Both the position numbers and the translations under genes were made by a program. Source: CAYGDP01 sp964348665 (GTDB taxonomy: Bacteria > Verrucomicrobiota > Verrucomicrobiia > Palsa-1439 > CAYGDP01). Taken from it: 64,000 nt of DNA. Below, piece by piece: positions 1 through 7,407 of the stretch (position 1 is the first letter of the stretch; each line of letters begins with the position of its first letter). The notes below the pieces were generated by a model that was given only the letters and a program-made list of their open reading frames with translations, was not told the origin of the DNA and made no database searches. The stretch is taken from the NCBI GenBank assembly GCA_964348665.1, contig CAYGDP010000008.1, forward strand, positions 118,872 to 182,871. The letters are read 5' to 3'.

Positions 1-10
1 TTCCTTTGCC

Positions 11-709
11 ATGATAACTCTCAACAGCAAAACCATCACCCGCGCGCAACTCGCCAAGACGATTGACCACTCGCTTTTACGCCCCGACTTGACCGACGCC
101 GAAGTCGTTGCGGGCTGCGAAATCGCAAGGAAATACAACGTCGCCTCCGTCTGCTGCAAACCTTCCCACGTCAAACTTGCCGCGAAATGCCTCGCCGGCT
201 CCGACGTTGCCGTTGGCACGGTCATCGGTTTCCCGCATGGCTCTAACGCGACTGCAATCAAAGTCGCTGAAGCGAAGCAAGCCCTCGCCGATGGCGCGAC
301 CGAGCTCGACATGGTCATCAACATCGGCGCCCTTCGCAGTGGACGCGCCGACGACGTGCGTGACGACGTCCGCGCCGTGGTCGAAGCCGCGCGCGGAAAA
401 GCCCCTCTCAAAATCATCGTCAAAGTAATTCTGGAAAACGCCTATCTCACCGACGATCAGAAAGTCCTGGCCTGCAAACTCGTCGAAGCGGCGGGCGCGG
501 ATTTTGTGAAAACCTCCACGGGGTTCGCGCCGAGCGGTGCGACCATCGCCGACCTCAAATTGATGCGCGCCAATGTCAGCCCGAATGTTCAAGTCAAAGC
601 CGCCGGCGGCATCCGAACTTTGGAAGCCGCGCTCGAAACCATTGACGCGGGCGTCACCCGCATCGGCGCGACCGCCACGGCGGCGATTCTGGATGCGTTC
701 AAGCGATGA
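11..709 (+). CDS. deoC: Deoxyribose-phosphate aldolase
   Basis: This 232-residue protein is a class I aldolase that splits 2-deoxyribose-5-phosphate into glyceraldehyde-3-phosphate and acetaldehyde in cytoplasmic deoxynucleoside catabolism. The family signatures are visible: the substrate-binding start KTIDHSLLRPD, the catalytic Schiff-base lysine in FVKTSTGF near residue 165, and the second conserved lysine in VKAAGGIR near residue 198. The length is normal for DeoC. Its stop overlaps an ATG (ATGA at 706-709), but the next gene has a better start at 724. No other nucleoside catabolic gene is adjacent. The call is secure. Confidence 0.96.
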   Translation: MITLNSKTITRAQLAKTIDHSLLRPDLTDAEVVAGCEIARKYNVASVCCKPSHVKLAAKCLAGSDVAVGTVIGFPHGSNATAIKVAEAKQALADGATELDMVINIGALRSGRADDVRDDVRAVVEAARGKAPLKIIVKVILENAYLTDDQKVLACKLVEAAGADFVKTSTGFAPSGATIADLKLMRANVSPNVQVKAAGGIRTLEAALETIDAGVTRIGATATAAILDAFKR

Positions 710-723
710 ACGAGGAGGCAGCC

Positions 724-1233
724 ATGAAAGCTGAAGAGCGATTCGCCGTCGAAGGTGGTGATCTGGCAAAAATGAAGAAGCTCATTACCGCAAATCCAAA
801 ATGGGTAAACTCTAAGGACGAATACGGTTTCACGCCACTCCACGTCGCCTCGCGATGCGGGCACGTCAAAATTGTTGAGCTTCTTTTGACCAACAAGTCG
901 AATGTCAATGCGAAAACCAAGCACGGCGTCACACCACTGTACGCGGCCGTGCCGATTGTTGAAGACCCCGACGTGAAATGGTCCCTCGACAACGTGACGA
1001 AAATATTTCTCCTCCTGCTCAAGCATGGTGCCGACGCGAATGCACATAACGACAGCGATCAAACGATATTGCACCGTGCCGTGGAAAGTGGATTATTGCC
1101 GCTTGTGAAGCTGCTCATTCAGCATGGCGCTAGTATTAACGCAGAGATCTGTGGTGAGACCCCCCTCAATTTTGCAGTCGCAGGTAAACATCGTGACATA
1201 GAGGGCTTCCTGCTTCAGCACGGTGCGAAATGA
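724..1233 (+). CDS. Ankyrin-repeat protein
   Basis: This is a 169-residue protein made almost entirely of ankyrin repeats, for example FTPLHVASRCGHVKIVELLL followed by similar helices with N/D-A-K linkers, giving about four repeats. Such domains bind protein partners; the target is unknown. No signal peptide is visible. An upstream ATG at 706 overlaps the deoC stop, but the ATG at 724 follows a GAGGAGG ribosome-binding site by five bases, so that start is preferred. Its stop overlaps the ATG (1230) of the truncated Gfo/Idh/MocA fragment, suggesting that an intact oxidoreductase once followed directly in one operon. Confidence 0.85.
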   Translation: MKAEERFAVEGGDLAKMKKLITANPKWVNSKDEYGFTPLHVASRCGHVKIVELLLTNKSNVNAKTKHGVTPLYAAVPIVEDPDVKWSLDNVTKIFLLLLKHGADANAHNDSDQTILHRAVESGLLPLVKLLIQHGASINAEICGETPLNFAVAGKHRDIEGFLLQHGAK

Positions 1234-1355
1234 CATTATCCTCAATCCTTCGCGTCGGCGTGGTTGGCACGGGTTTCATCGGCCCGGTTCATGTGGAGGC
1301 GTTGCGTCGGCCGCTTGCCGCGGGGCGGGGGCGGTGTTATAGTCGGGCGTCATGA
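1230..1355 (+). pseudogene. Truncated 5' end of a Gfo/Idh/MocA oxidoreductase
   Basis: This 41-codon open frame starts at an ATG overlapping the ankyrin stop. Its residues VGVVGTGFIGPVHVEALRR match the N-terminal Rossmann motif of the intact oxidoreductase at 1886. After that the frame runs into unrelated Pro/Ala/Gly/Arg-rich codons and stops inside the antitoxin start (TGA 1353-1355). The two copies differ mainly at synonymous third positions, so the divergence probably happened while both were functional genes. The fragment reads as the left scar of an insertion or recombination that placed the toxin-antitoxin cassette here. Confidence 0.8.
1315..1343 (+). promoter_or_regulatory. Putative promoter of the toxin-antitoxin cassette
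   Basis: A TTGCCG hexamer (1315-1320) and TATAGT (1338-1343) are separated by exactly 17 bases. The -10 element ends only eight bases before the antitoxin ATG at 1352, so a transcript starting at the usual distance would have almost no leader. The elements were found by eye only. Confidence 0.45.
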
Positions 1356-1561
1356 GCACTGTGCAAGAGATCGAACGGGTCATCAAGACGCTGCCGCCCA
1401 AGGATTTTAACCGCCTCGCGGACTGGATCGAAAAGCGGCGGGCAGAGCAATGGGACCGGGAAATAGAGCGTGATGCACGGGACGGTGGTCCTCTGGATCG
1501 TCTCGCGCGAGAGGCGATCGCGGAATACAAGGCAGGCAGAGCCAAGAAGCTGCCTAGATGA
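1352..1561 (+). CDS. Putative type II antitoxin
   Basis: This is a 69-residue, highly charged, helix-rich protein. The N-terminal part (MSTVQEIERVIKTLPPKDF) resembles short antitoxins paired with RelE/ParE toxins, and the C-terminus is basic (AGRAKKLPR). Its function follows mainly from position: the stop overlaps the toxin ATG at 1558 by four bases (ATGA), the normal arrangement for coupled antitoxin and toxin genes. It would bind and neutralise the toxin and probably repress its own promoter. No clear DNA-binding fold can be assigned from sequence alone. Confidence 0.75.
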   Translation: MSTVQEIERVIKTLPPKDFNRLADWIEKRRAEQWDREIERDARDGGPLDRLAREAIAEYKAGRAKKLPR

Positions 1562-1827
1562 ACAGTTATACCTCCCGCGATTTCTGGCAGAAATATCGCC
1601 GCCTTCCCGTCTCGATTCGCCAACTCGCGCGGAAAAGTTACCGACTCTGGTGTGAAAATCCGAATCATCCCAGTTTGCATTTCAAGAAGGTTGGGCAGCA
1701 TACTTGGTCGGCGCGGATCGGGCGCGACTATCGCGTCTTGGCTGCGCCTGTCGTTGACGGCTACGTTTGGTTTTGGATTGGCAGACATGCGGAATATGAA
1801 CGACTTATTGCTTCTCTCCCCCGTTAG
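1558..1827 (+). CDS. RelE/ParE-family toxin
   Basis: This is an 89-residue basic protein with RelE/ParE-fold features: the helix NSYTSRDFWQKYRRLP, a core WSARIGRDYRVLA in which the arginine and tyrosine match the usual 'R.g.yRv' strand, and the C-terminal WFWIGRHAEYERLI, close to the 'i..HdeYdrl' ending of this family. RelE members cleave mRNA on the ribosome, whereas ParE members poison gyrase; the sequence does not separate the two. It is translationally coupled to the antitoxin, and no other addiction gene is nearby. Confidence 0.85.
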   Translation: MNSYTSRDFWQKYRRLPVSIRQLARKSYRLWCENPNHPSLHFKKVGQHTWSARIGRDYRVLAAPVVDGYVWFWIGRHAEYERLIASLPR

Positions 1828-1885
1828 TCAATGACGGCTTGAATTCTCGCGCTCCACACGCTACTGAATGACTTCCTGAATTGAA

Positions 1886-3046
1886 ATGAGCAGTTCATCA
1901 AATATCCAAGTTGGCGTGGTCGGCACGGGTTTCATCGGTCCTGTGCATGTGGAGGCGTTGCGGCGTCTCGGCATTACCGTGGCGGGGATTTGCGGGAGCA
2001 CCACGAAGCGCGCCGCCCCGAAGGGCGAGGCTTTGGGGTTAAAAGTGTTCGCAAACTACGACGCAATGCTCGCGGACAGGAACGTGGACGTCGTTCATCT
2101 CACTTCCCCGAATCATTTGCATTTTCCGCAGGCGAAGGCGGCGCTCTTGGCGGGCAAGCACGTCATTTGCGAGAAACCGCTGGCAATGGATTCGCGCGAG
2201 TCAAAGGAGCTGGTCGCCCTCGCCAAACGAAAAAAATTGGTGAACGCGGTCAATTTCAATATCCGCTTCTACCCGCTCTGCCAGCATGCGCGCGCGCTCG
2301 TCCGTAGCGGTGGAATCGGCGAGGTGTACGCAATTCACGGGTCGTACTTGCAGGATTGGTTGTTGTGGCCGACCGATTGGAACTGGCGACTCGACCCGAA
2401 GCTGGGCGGCGCGATGCGCGCCGTGGCCGATATCGGGTCGCATTGGCTCGATCTGATGACATTCATCACGGGCAAACGCATTGCGGCGGTCTGCGCAGAT
2501 TTCAAAACATTTTTACCTGTGCGCCAAAAACCGGCAACAGCGATTGACACGTTTACCGGAAAGCTCAAGAAGGCGATCGAAACAGTCCCGCAGAAAATCC
2601 TGACGGAAGACTACGCCACGGTGCTGCTGCGGTTCGAAAACGGATCGCGTGGTTCTGTCACGGTGTCGCAAGTCAGCGCGGGACGAAAGAATCGGTTACA
2701 CTACGAGATTGATGCCGCTAAAGCGGCACTGGCGTGGGACAGCGAGCGGCCCAACGAGTTATGGATCGGGCATCGCGACCGTGCGAACGAGGTTTTGCTC
2801 AAAGACCCGTCCCTGCTCTCGGAGGAAGCGCGCCGGTTCACGTCGTTTCCCGGCGGCCACAACGAAGGGTTTCCCGACACGTTTAAACAACTTTATTCGG
2901 CAATCTACGAAGTCGTTGCGAAAGGGGCCGGGGCTGGCCCGGCAAATTATCCGACGTTTGCGGATGGTCATTACGAGCTGGTTTTGGGCGAGGCGATTTT
3001 AAAGAGTGCCCGGGCAGAAAAATGGATTGCAGTTCCGAAGGGATAA
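1886..3046 (+). CDS. Gfo/Idh/MocA-family oxidoreductase
   Basis: This is a 386-residue NAD(P)-dependent sugar or cyclitol dehydrogenase-like protein. The N-terminal Rossmann domain carries GVVGTGFIGPVH, the middle carries the family's CEKPLAM motif near residue 95, and a GGAMRAVADIGSHWLDL segment near residue 175 supplies the usual D-x-G-x-H catalytic/substrate region. It is probably cytoplasmic. The downstream TIM-barrel isomerase at 3126 suggests a joint sugar pathway. A possible promoter TTGAAT-17-TACTGA lies at 1839-1867. Its first codons are duplicated at 1230, upstream of the toxin-antitoxin cassette. The substrate is unknown. Confidence 0.9.
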   Translation: MSSSSNIQVGVVGTGFIGPVHVEALRRLGITVAGICGSTTKRAAPKGEALGLKVFANYDAMLADRNVDVVHLTSPNHLHFPQAKAALLAGKHVICEKPLAMDSRESKELVALAKRKKLVNAVNFNIRFYPLCQHARALVRSGGIGEVYAIHGSYLQDWLLWPTDWNWRLDPKLGGAMRAVADIGSHWLDLMTFITGKRIAAVCADFKTFLPVRQKPATAIDTFTGKLKKAIETVPQKILTEDYATVLLRFENGSRGSVTVSQVSAGRKNRLHYEIDAAKAALAWDSERPNELWIGHRDRANEVLLKDPSLLSEEARRFTSFPGGHNEGFPDTFKQLYSAIYEVVAKGAGAGPANYPTFADGHYELVLGEAILKSARAEKWIAVPKG

Positions 3047-3125
3047 GCGATAACATCCCAAGATCAATTCACTCGACAACCTGAACCATGCCGACGGGAT
3101 TTTCCCGTCATCCTGAAGGAGACCG

Positions 3126-4040
3126 ATGAAACTTGGACTGATGAGCGCCGCGTTGCCGCGGCTATCGCTGGAACAACTCGCCGCCTGGGCGAGCGAGAAC
3201 GGATTCGAAATGCTCGAGCTGGCTTGCTGGCCGATCAGCAAGGCAGAACGCCGGTACGCGGGCGTGACACACGTGGACGTGGCCGCGCTCGATTCGAGGC
3301 GCGGGCAGCAAATCCGCGACTTGATGGAAAAACATCGCCTAGAGATTTCGTCCTTAGGTTATTATCCCAATCCTCTTAGCGCCGACCACGAACACCGTCG
3401 CACTGTGACCGACCACCTCAAGCGCGTGATCGTCGCCGCAGGAATGCTGCGCGTCCCGGTCGTCGGCGCATTTGTCGGGCGCGACAAAAACAAAACGCTG
3501 GAGGCGAATCTCGACGAATTCGCAAAAATTTGGCCAGCCATCGTGAAGTTTGCCGCCGAGCACAATGTCAAAATCGCCATCGAGAACTGCCCGATGATTT
3601 TCAGCAATGACGAATGGCCGGGCGGCCATAATCTCGCCATCAGCCCCGCCGTCTGGCGGCGGATGTTCGAGATCATCCCCGACAAAAATTTCGGGCTAAA
3701 CCTCGATCCATCCCACCTCCTCTGGCAGTTCATTGACGGTGAGCGCGCGGTGCGCGATTTCCGCGACCGGATTTTTCACGTTCATGCGAAGGACATGGAA
3801 ATCAACCACGAGCAATTGTATCAGCGTGGCATCACATCGCTCGGGATGGGCTGGCAGGTTCCGCGCCTGCCGGGATTGGGTGAGGTCAACTGGGGACGTT
3901 TCATCGCCGCGCTCTATGCCGGCGGGTATGATTATGTCTTGAGCATCGAACACGAAGACCGCAACTTCGAGGCGACCGAGGAATTGGTCAAACGCGGCTT
4001 TCTCATCGCCCGCGACGCCTTGCGGCCGTATTTGCATTAA
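3126..4040 (+). CDS. Sugar phosphate isomerase/epimerase (AP-endonuclease-2-like TIM barrel)
   Basis: This 304-residue protein has the xylose-isomerase-like TIM-barrel pattern. Metal-site segments are visible: KIAIENCPM (Glu), NLDPSHLLWQ (Asp/His), FHVHAKDMEI (His) and a final YVLSIEHEDR (Glu). These proteins interconvert keto sugars or sugar derivatives, often together with Gfo/Idh/MocA dehydrogenases such as the gene just upstream. An AAGGAG ribosome-binding site precedes the ATG. It converges with rnhB, with only three bases between the stop codons. The substrate cannot be inferred. Confidence 0.9.
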   Translation: MKLGLMSAALPRLSLEQLAAWASENGFEMLELACWPISKAERRYAGVTHVDVAALDSRRGQQIRDLMEKHRLEISSLGYYPNPLSADHEHRRTVTDHLKRVIVAAGMLRVPVVGAFVGRDKNKTLEANLDEFAKIWPAIVKFAAEHNVKIAIENCPMIFSNDEWPGGHNLAISPAVWRRMFEIIPDKNFGLNLDPSHLLWQFIDGERAVRDFRDRIFHVHAKDMEINHEQLYQRGITSLGMGWQVPRLPGLGEVNWGRFIAALYAGGYDYVLSIEHEDRNFEATEELVKRGFLIARDALRPYLH

Positions 4041-4043
4041 CAC

Positions 4044-4694
4044 CTACCACGCTAAGCGTAACTGCCGGCAGGGTTCGAAACTCTTGCGATGGGCTTGGCA
4101 GGGGCCGAATTGATTGAGCGCAGCGAGGTGTTCGCGTGTGCCATAACCTTTGTGGCCGGCAAAACCGTATTGGGGAAATTTTTCGTTCAACTCTCGCATC
4201 AGGCGGTCCCGTGTGACTTTGGCGAGGACACTGGCGGCGGCGATGGAATAACTTTTGGCATCGCCTTTGATGATCGCCGTTTGCGGCGCTGGCAAGTTTG
4301 GCACGGGACGGCCGTCCACGAGGATATGATCGGGCAATTGCGGGAGTTGCTTCAGCGCGAGCCGCATGGCTTCGTGGGTGGCGCGGAGAATGTTGATTTG
4401 ATCAATCAATTCGACCGAGACAATGCCAATCCCGAAGCAGATGGCTAATCGCTGGCGGCTGATCGCTTCAAAAAACTTCTCCCGCTGCGTCTCGGTCAGT
4501 TGCTTCGAATCATTGAGACCGTAGAGCGAGCCGCCGCGCTTAAAAAAACCATCGTGGTCGCGGGGAAAAACCACGGCGGCCGCGACTACGGGGCCGGCGA
4601 GCGGGCCGCGGCCAGCTTCATCCACACCCGCGACACTGTTTGCCCCGCGTCGAAACGCCGCGCGTTCATAGCGGAGCATGGAGGAAGCGCGCAT
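4044..4694 (-). CDS. rnhB: Ribonuclease HII
   Basis: This 216-residue enzyme cuts the RNA strand of RNA-DNA hybrids and single ribonucleotides in DNA. The diagnostic GVDEAGRGPLAGPV motif supplies the first acidic residues, followed by GLNDSKQLT and ILVDGRPVP. The fold and length fit RNase HII. The start is uncertain: ATG codons lie at 4694 and 4679, neither with a strong ribosome-binding site. It follows rplS on the minus strand after about 55 bases and probably shares its promoter; rplS-rnhB is a common bacterial pairing. A type HIII enzyme is also encoded at 51300. Confidence 0.95.
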   Translation of the reverse strand: MRASSMLRYERAAFRRGANSVAGVDEAGRGPLAGPVVAAAVVFPRDHDGFFKRGGSLYGLNDSKQLTETQREKFFEAISRQRLAICFGIGIVSVELIDQINILRATHEAMRLALKQLPQLPDHILVDGRPVPNLPAPQTAIIKGDAKSYSIAAASVLAKVTRDRLMRELNEKFPQYGFAGHKGYGTREHLAALNQFGPCQAHRKSFEPCRQLRLAW

Positions 4695-4748
4695 TGGGCG
4701 CAGAATACCGGCGGAAGCTTACGAGCGAAAGCGGAAAAAAAGCGGCCG

Positions 4749-5207
4749 TCAGGCCACGGCGGCTGCAATTTTTTTCTCGTCCGTCGCCTCGATTTTCTTC
4801 GTGGAAACCGGTGCGGAGACTTTTGCTCCTGCTGTGGCGACTGGAGTTGCGGCGCCTTCCCGCACTTTCATGGCTTCCTTGCCGATGCGTTTGCGGAGAT
4901 AATACAGCTTGGCACGGCGCGCTTGACCGCGACGTTCCACTTCGATTTTATCAATCGCGGGCGAGTGAACGGGAAATACGCGCTCGACGCCTTCGCCATA
5001 GCTGATCCGGCGGACGGTGAAGGTCTCGCCGATGCTATGCCCGCGCCGGCCAATGACTACACCGGTAAAAATCTGGATGCGCTCGCGAGGCTTGCCTTCG
5101 GCGTCGAATTCCTTGATTTTGGTGTGGACGCGCACCGTATCGCCAATCCGGAAGCTCGATACGTCAGTCTTCAGTTGTTCTTTTTCGATTTTTTCGATGA
5201 TGTTCAT
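4749..5207 (-). CDS. rplS: 50S ribosomal protein L19 with C-terminal extension
   Basis: This is ribosomal protein L19. The core (IIEKIEKEQLKTDVSSF, GDTVRVHTKI, RIQIFTGVVI, ETFTVRRISYGEGVERVFP, ARRAKLYYLRKRIGK) is typical, and L19 sits at the subunit interface of the 50S. The start is the ATG at 5207, because known L19 proteins begin there; an in-frame GTG upstream is not needed. The family is usually about 115 residues; this one has 152, with an Ala/Val/Lys-rich tail of roughly 35 residues after the conserved RIGKEAMKVRE. The tail looks disordered and its function is unknown. Confidence 0.95.
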   Translation of the reverse strand: MNIIEKIEKEQLKTDVSSFRIGDTVRVHTKIKEFDAEGKPRERIQIFTGVVIGRRGHSIGETFTVRRISYGEGVERVFPVHSPAIDKIEVERRGQARRAKLYYLRKRIGKEAMKVREGAATPVATAGAKVSAPVSTKKIEATDEKKIAAAVA

Positions 5208-5286
5208 GACAAATCCCTCACACGGCTGTGCCAAACGATTCCCTCGAACGCTGTCCACGCCATATTCAATTTTGACAAGGGGCGCG

Positions 5287-5315
5287 AAGATAGCGGAGGA
5301 ACCTCATCGCGTCAA
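5287..5315 (-). promoter_or_regulatory. Putative sigma-70-type promoter for rplS-rnhB
   Basis: Reading the minus strand, TTGACG (5315-5310) and TATCTT (5292-5287) are 17 bases apart, about 80 bases before the rplS ATG. The same -35 hexamer is seen before the HU, htrA and RRM genes in this window. Identified by eye. Confidence 0.5.
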
Positions 5316-5350
5316 GGGTCAAAAACGGCGATCCGCGGCCGCAGCGCCTT

Positions 5351-6913
5351 TCATTCCCACTCGATTGTCGCGGGAGGTTTACTCGAAATATCGAAGACGA
5401 CGCGGTTGACGCCGCGGACTTCGTTGATGATGCGGTTGGAGATTTTTTCGAGGAGATCGTGGGGCAATTTCGCCCAGTCCGCCGTCATTCCATCCTGGCT
5501 TTCCACGGCGCGGACGGCGATGCAGTCCTGGTAGGTGCGTTCGTCGCCCATCACGCCGACACTCCGCACGGGAAGCAAGACGGCAAACGCCTGCCAGAGT
5601 TTGTAATACAGGTTGGCGTGCTTAATTTCTTCGATGACGATTGCGTCGGCGGCCTGAAGAATGGCGACACGTTTGGGCGTGACTTCGCCAAGGATGCGCA
5701 CGGCCAATCCAGGACCGGGGAACGGCTGGCGATGGGTGACCTCGCGCGGCAGACCCAGTTGCGCGCCGACTTCGCGGACTTCGTCCTTGAAAAGTTGACG
5801 GATTGGTTCGAGCAATTCGAATTTCATATTCTTTGGCAATCCGCCGACGTTGTGATGGCTTTTGATGGTGGCCGACGGGCCGGCGATGGGAACGCTCTCG
5901 ATCACGTCGGGATAGGTCGTTCCTTGGGCGAGGAAACGGAATTTGCCGTCTGATTTTTTGCGGAGCTTCTTCACCTCGTCTTGGAAAACCATCACAAATT
6001 CTCCGCCGATGATTTTGCGTTTCCGTTCGGGATCGATGATGCCGCGGAGTTTGGTCAGAAATCGTTTTGTGGCGTCCACATATTCAAGCCGCATCTTGAG
6101 ATGATCGTGAAACATCGTTTGCACTTTTTCCGCTTCGCCCCCGCGCAGGACACCGTTGTTGACGAAGATGCAAGTGAGTTGGTCGCCAATGGCTTGATGG
6201 ATGAGGACTGCGGCAACACTGCTGTCCACACCGCCGGAGAGGCCGAGGACGACCAAGTCTTGGCCGACGTGCTCGCGGATTTCTTCGAGCGATCGTTCGA
6301 TGAACGATTTCATCGTCCAATCGCCGTGGCAGCCGCAGATGCCGATGACGAAGTTGCGCAGGATTTCCTTTCCGCAAGGGGTGTGAACGACTTCGGGATG
6401 AAACTGCAGGCCGAAGATTTTCCGTGTGCGATGTTCGACGGCGGCGAAAGGCGAGTTGGTGCTGGTGGCGACGGTCGCGAAACCCGAGGGCAGTTTGGTG
6501 ACTTTATCGCCATGACTCATCCAGACAACCTGCCGCCCGTCGAGTCCCCGAAAAAGCGGGCAATCCGTCGCGGTCACGTCCAGGTTGGCGCGGCCGTATT
6601 CGCGCGCCAATCCCTTGGCCACTTCACCACCGAGCATGTGGCCCATCAATTGCATTCCGTAGCAGAGGCCGAGGATGGGGATACCCGAATCCCAAAGGTT
6701 CGGGTCGCAACGCGGCGCGCCCTTGGCATACACACTGGCGGGACCGCCCGAGAGGATGATCCCACGCGGCCCAAGTTCGCGGATTTTTGCGATGGGGGTG
6801 TCGGGCCGGAGGATCACTGAATAGACGTGCAGTTCGCGCACGCGCCTCGCGATGACCTGCGTGTACTGCGATCCGAAATCCAAAATTACAATTGTTTCAG
6901 TCCGCGTTGTCAT
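5351..6913 (-). CDS. guaA: GMP synthase (glutamine-hydrolysing)
   Basis: This 520-residue enzyme converts XMP to GMP using ATP and glutamine. The N-terminal class I amidotransferase domain shows the nucleophile in GLCYGMQ and the catalytic His in FGLQFHPEV. The ATP-pyrophosphatase domain starts near residue 210 with the P-loop GLSGGVDSS, and the C-terminal dimerisation domain ends in the typical PPATIEWE. The start ATG overlaps the stop of the STN-like gene (6910-6913), so guaA is probably translated as the last gene of the run that includes guaB3. It supplies the last step of GMP synthesis after GuaB3 makes XMP. Confidence 0.97.
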   Translation of the reverse strand: MTTRTETIVILDFGSQYTQVIARRVRELHVYSVILRPDTPIAKIRELGPRGIILSGGPASVYAKGAPRCDPNLWDSGIPILGLCYGMQLMGHMLGGEVAKGLAREYGRANLDVTATDCPLFRGLDGRQVVWMSHGDKVTKLPSGFATVATSTNSPFAAVEHRTRKIFGLQFHPEVVHTPCGKEILRNFVIGICGCHGDWTMKSFIERSLEEIREHVGQDLVVLGLSGGVDSSVAAVLIHQAIGDQLTCIFVNNGVLRGGEAEKVQTMFHDHLKMRLEYVDATKRFLTKLRGIIDPERKRKIIGGEFVMVFQDEVKKLRKKSDGKFRFLAQGTTYPDVIESVPIAGPSATIKSHHNVGGLPKNMKFELLEPIRQLFKDEVREVGAQLGLPREVTHRQPFPGPGLAVRILGEVTPKRVAILQAADAIVIEEIKHANLYYKLWQAFAVLLPVRSVGVMGDERTYQDCIAVRAVESQDGMTADWAKLPHDLLEKISNRIINEVRGVNRVVFDISSKPPATIEWE

Positions 6914-7407
6914 TTGTTTTTTATTGAAATAAAGGCTGGTCGGCCATCCGGCGAACGTCCAACGCTCATAGTAAGGCCATATTTATTGGCAATTTGCCAG
7001 AGGGCATCGCGACGAGTAACCTGCTTGAGATCCACCGTTACTTTTGGCTCACCTTTACTTAGGTTGACAGTAAAATTTGTCTTCTCAAAAGGGGGACGAT
7101 CCAACGCCTCGGATAACGGCAATCCATCCAGATGCACATCAACTTTTTTTTCCATCCACTCTGTCCATGGTTTTGTCTCCGCACGTAGGAAATCAGCCAG
7201 CGGTTCTTCTGTCACGGCGTCAATTGCGACAAACATAATAGCCGCCATCGTGAAGCCGCAGAAAAGTTTCGCGGCTACACCTCTCGCGCGGGAGCGTGCT
7301 CCTTCTCCAAACTCCAATTCCCAAGTTTTATTGCCTTCGCCGGTTGGAGCTTGATGCTTGGGATTTTGTTGGGATTTGGGATTTGAGATTTGGAACTTTT
7401 TCATCAT
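6910..7407 (-). CDS. STN-like small secreted or periplasmic protein
   Basis: This open frame of up to 165 residues lies between guaB3 and guaA, overlapping both by four bases (ATGA). The last ~100 residues look like a secretin/TonB short N-terminal (STN) fold: a 'VDVHLDGLPLSEAL' helix start, 'NFTVNL', 'VTVDLKQVTRRDALWQIANKYGLTMSV' and a closing strand. The first ~45 residues (FQISNPKSQQNPKHQ...) are encoded by low-complexity filler DNA and may not be translated. A start further in, before the hydrophobic stretch FCGFTMAAIMFVAIDA, would give a signal peptide. Similar proteins occur at 55670 and 63393. The function is unknown. Confidence 0.65.
   Translation of the reverse strand: MMKKFQISNPKSQQNPKHQAPTGEGNKTWELEFGEGARSRARGVAAKLFCGFTMAAIMFVAIDAVTEEPLADFLRAETKPWTEWMEKKVDVHLDGLPLSEALDRPPFEKTNFTVNLSKGEPKVTVDLKQVTRRDALWQIANKYGLTMSVGRSPDGRPAFISIKNK
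7306..7400. repeat. Low-complexity interspersed filler repeat
   Basis: This stretch contains CCAAACTCCAATTCCCAAG and runs of GGATTT/GGGATTTGGGATTTGAG, a simple repeat unlike the surrounding GC-rich coding sequence. A related fragment (GGAGATTGGAGATTC...TTTTGGAAC) is at about 46266-46310 and a third type (CCAACGCTCAACTTCCAACG) at 43364-43399. It extends the 5' end of the STN-like open frame. Confidence 0.6.

Noticed and set aside
4500..5534. Long plus-strand open frame of 344 codons across rnhB, rplS and guaA ends
   Set aside because: It lies antisense to three clear genes and has no family-like residues; it is a shadow of high-GC coding DNA.
5981..6820. Plus-strand open frame of 279 codons antisense to guaA
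   Set aside because: Composition and frame match a shadow of the guaA codons; no domain or ribosome-binding site.
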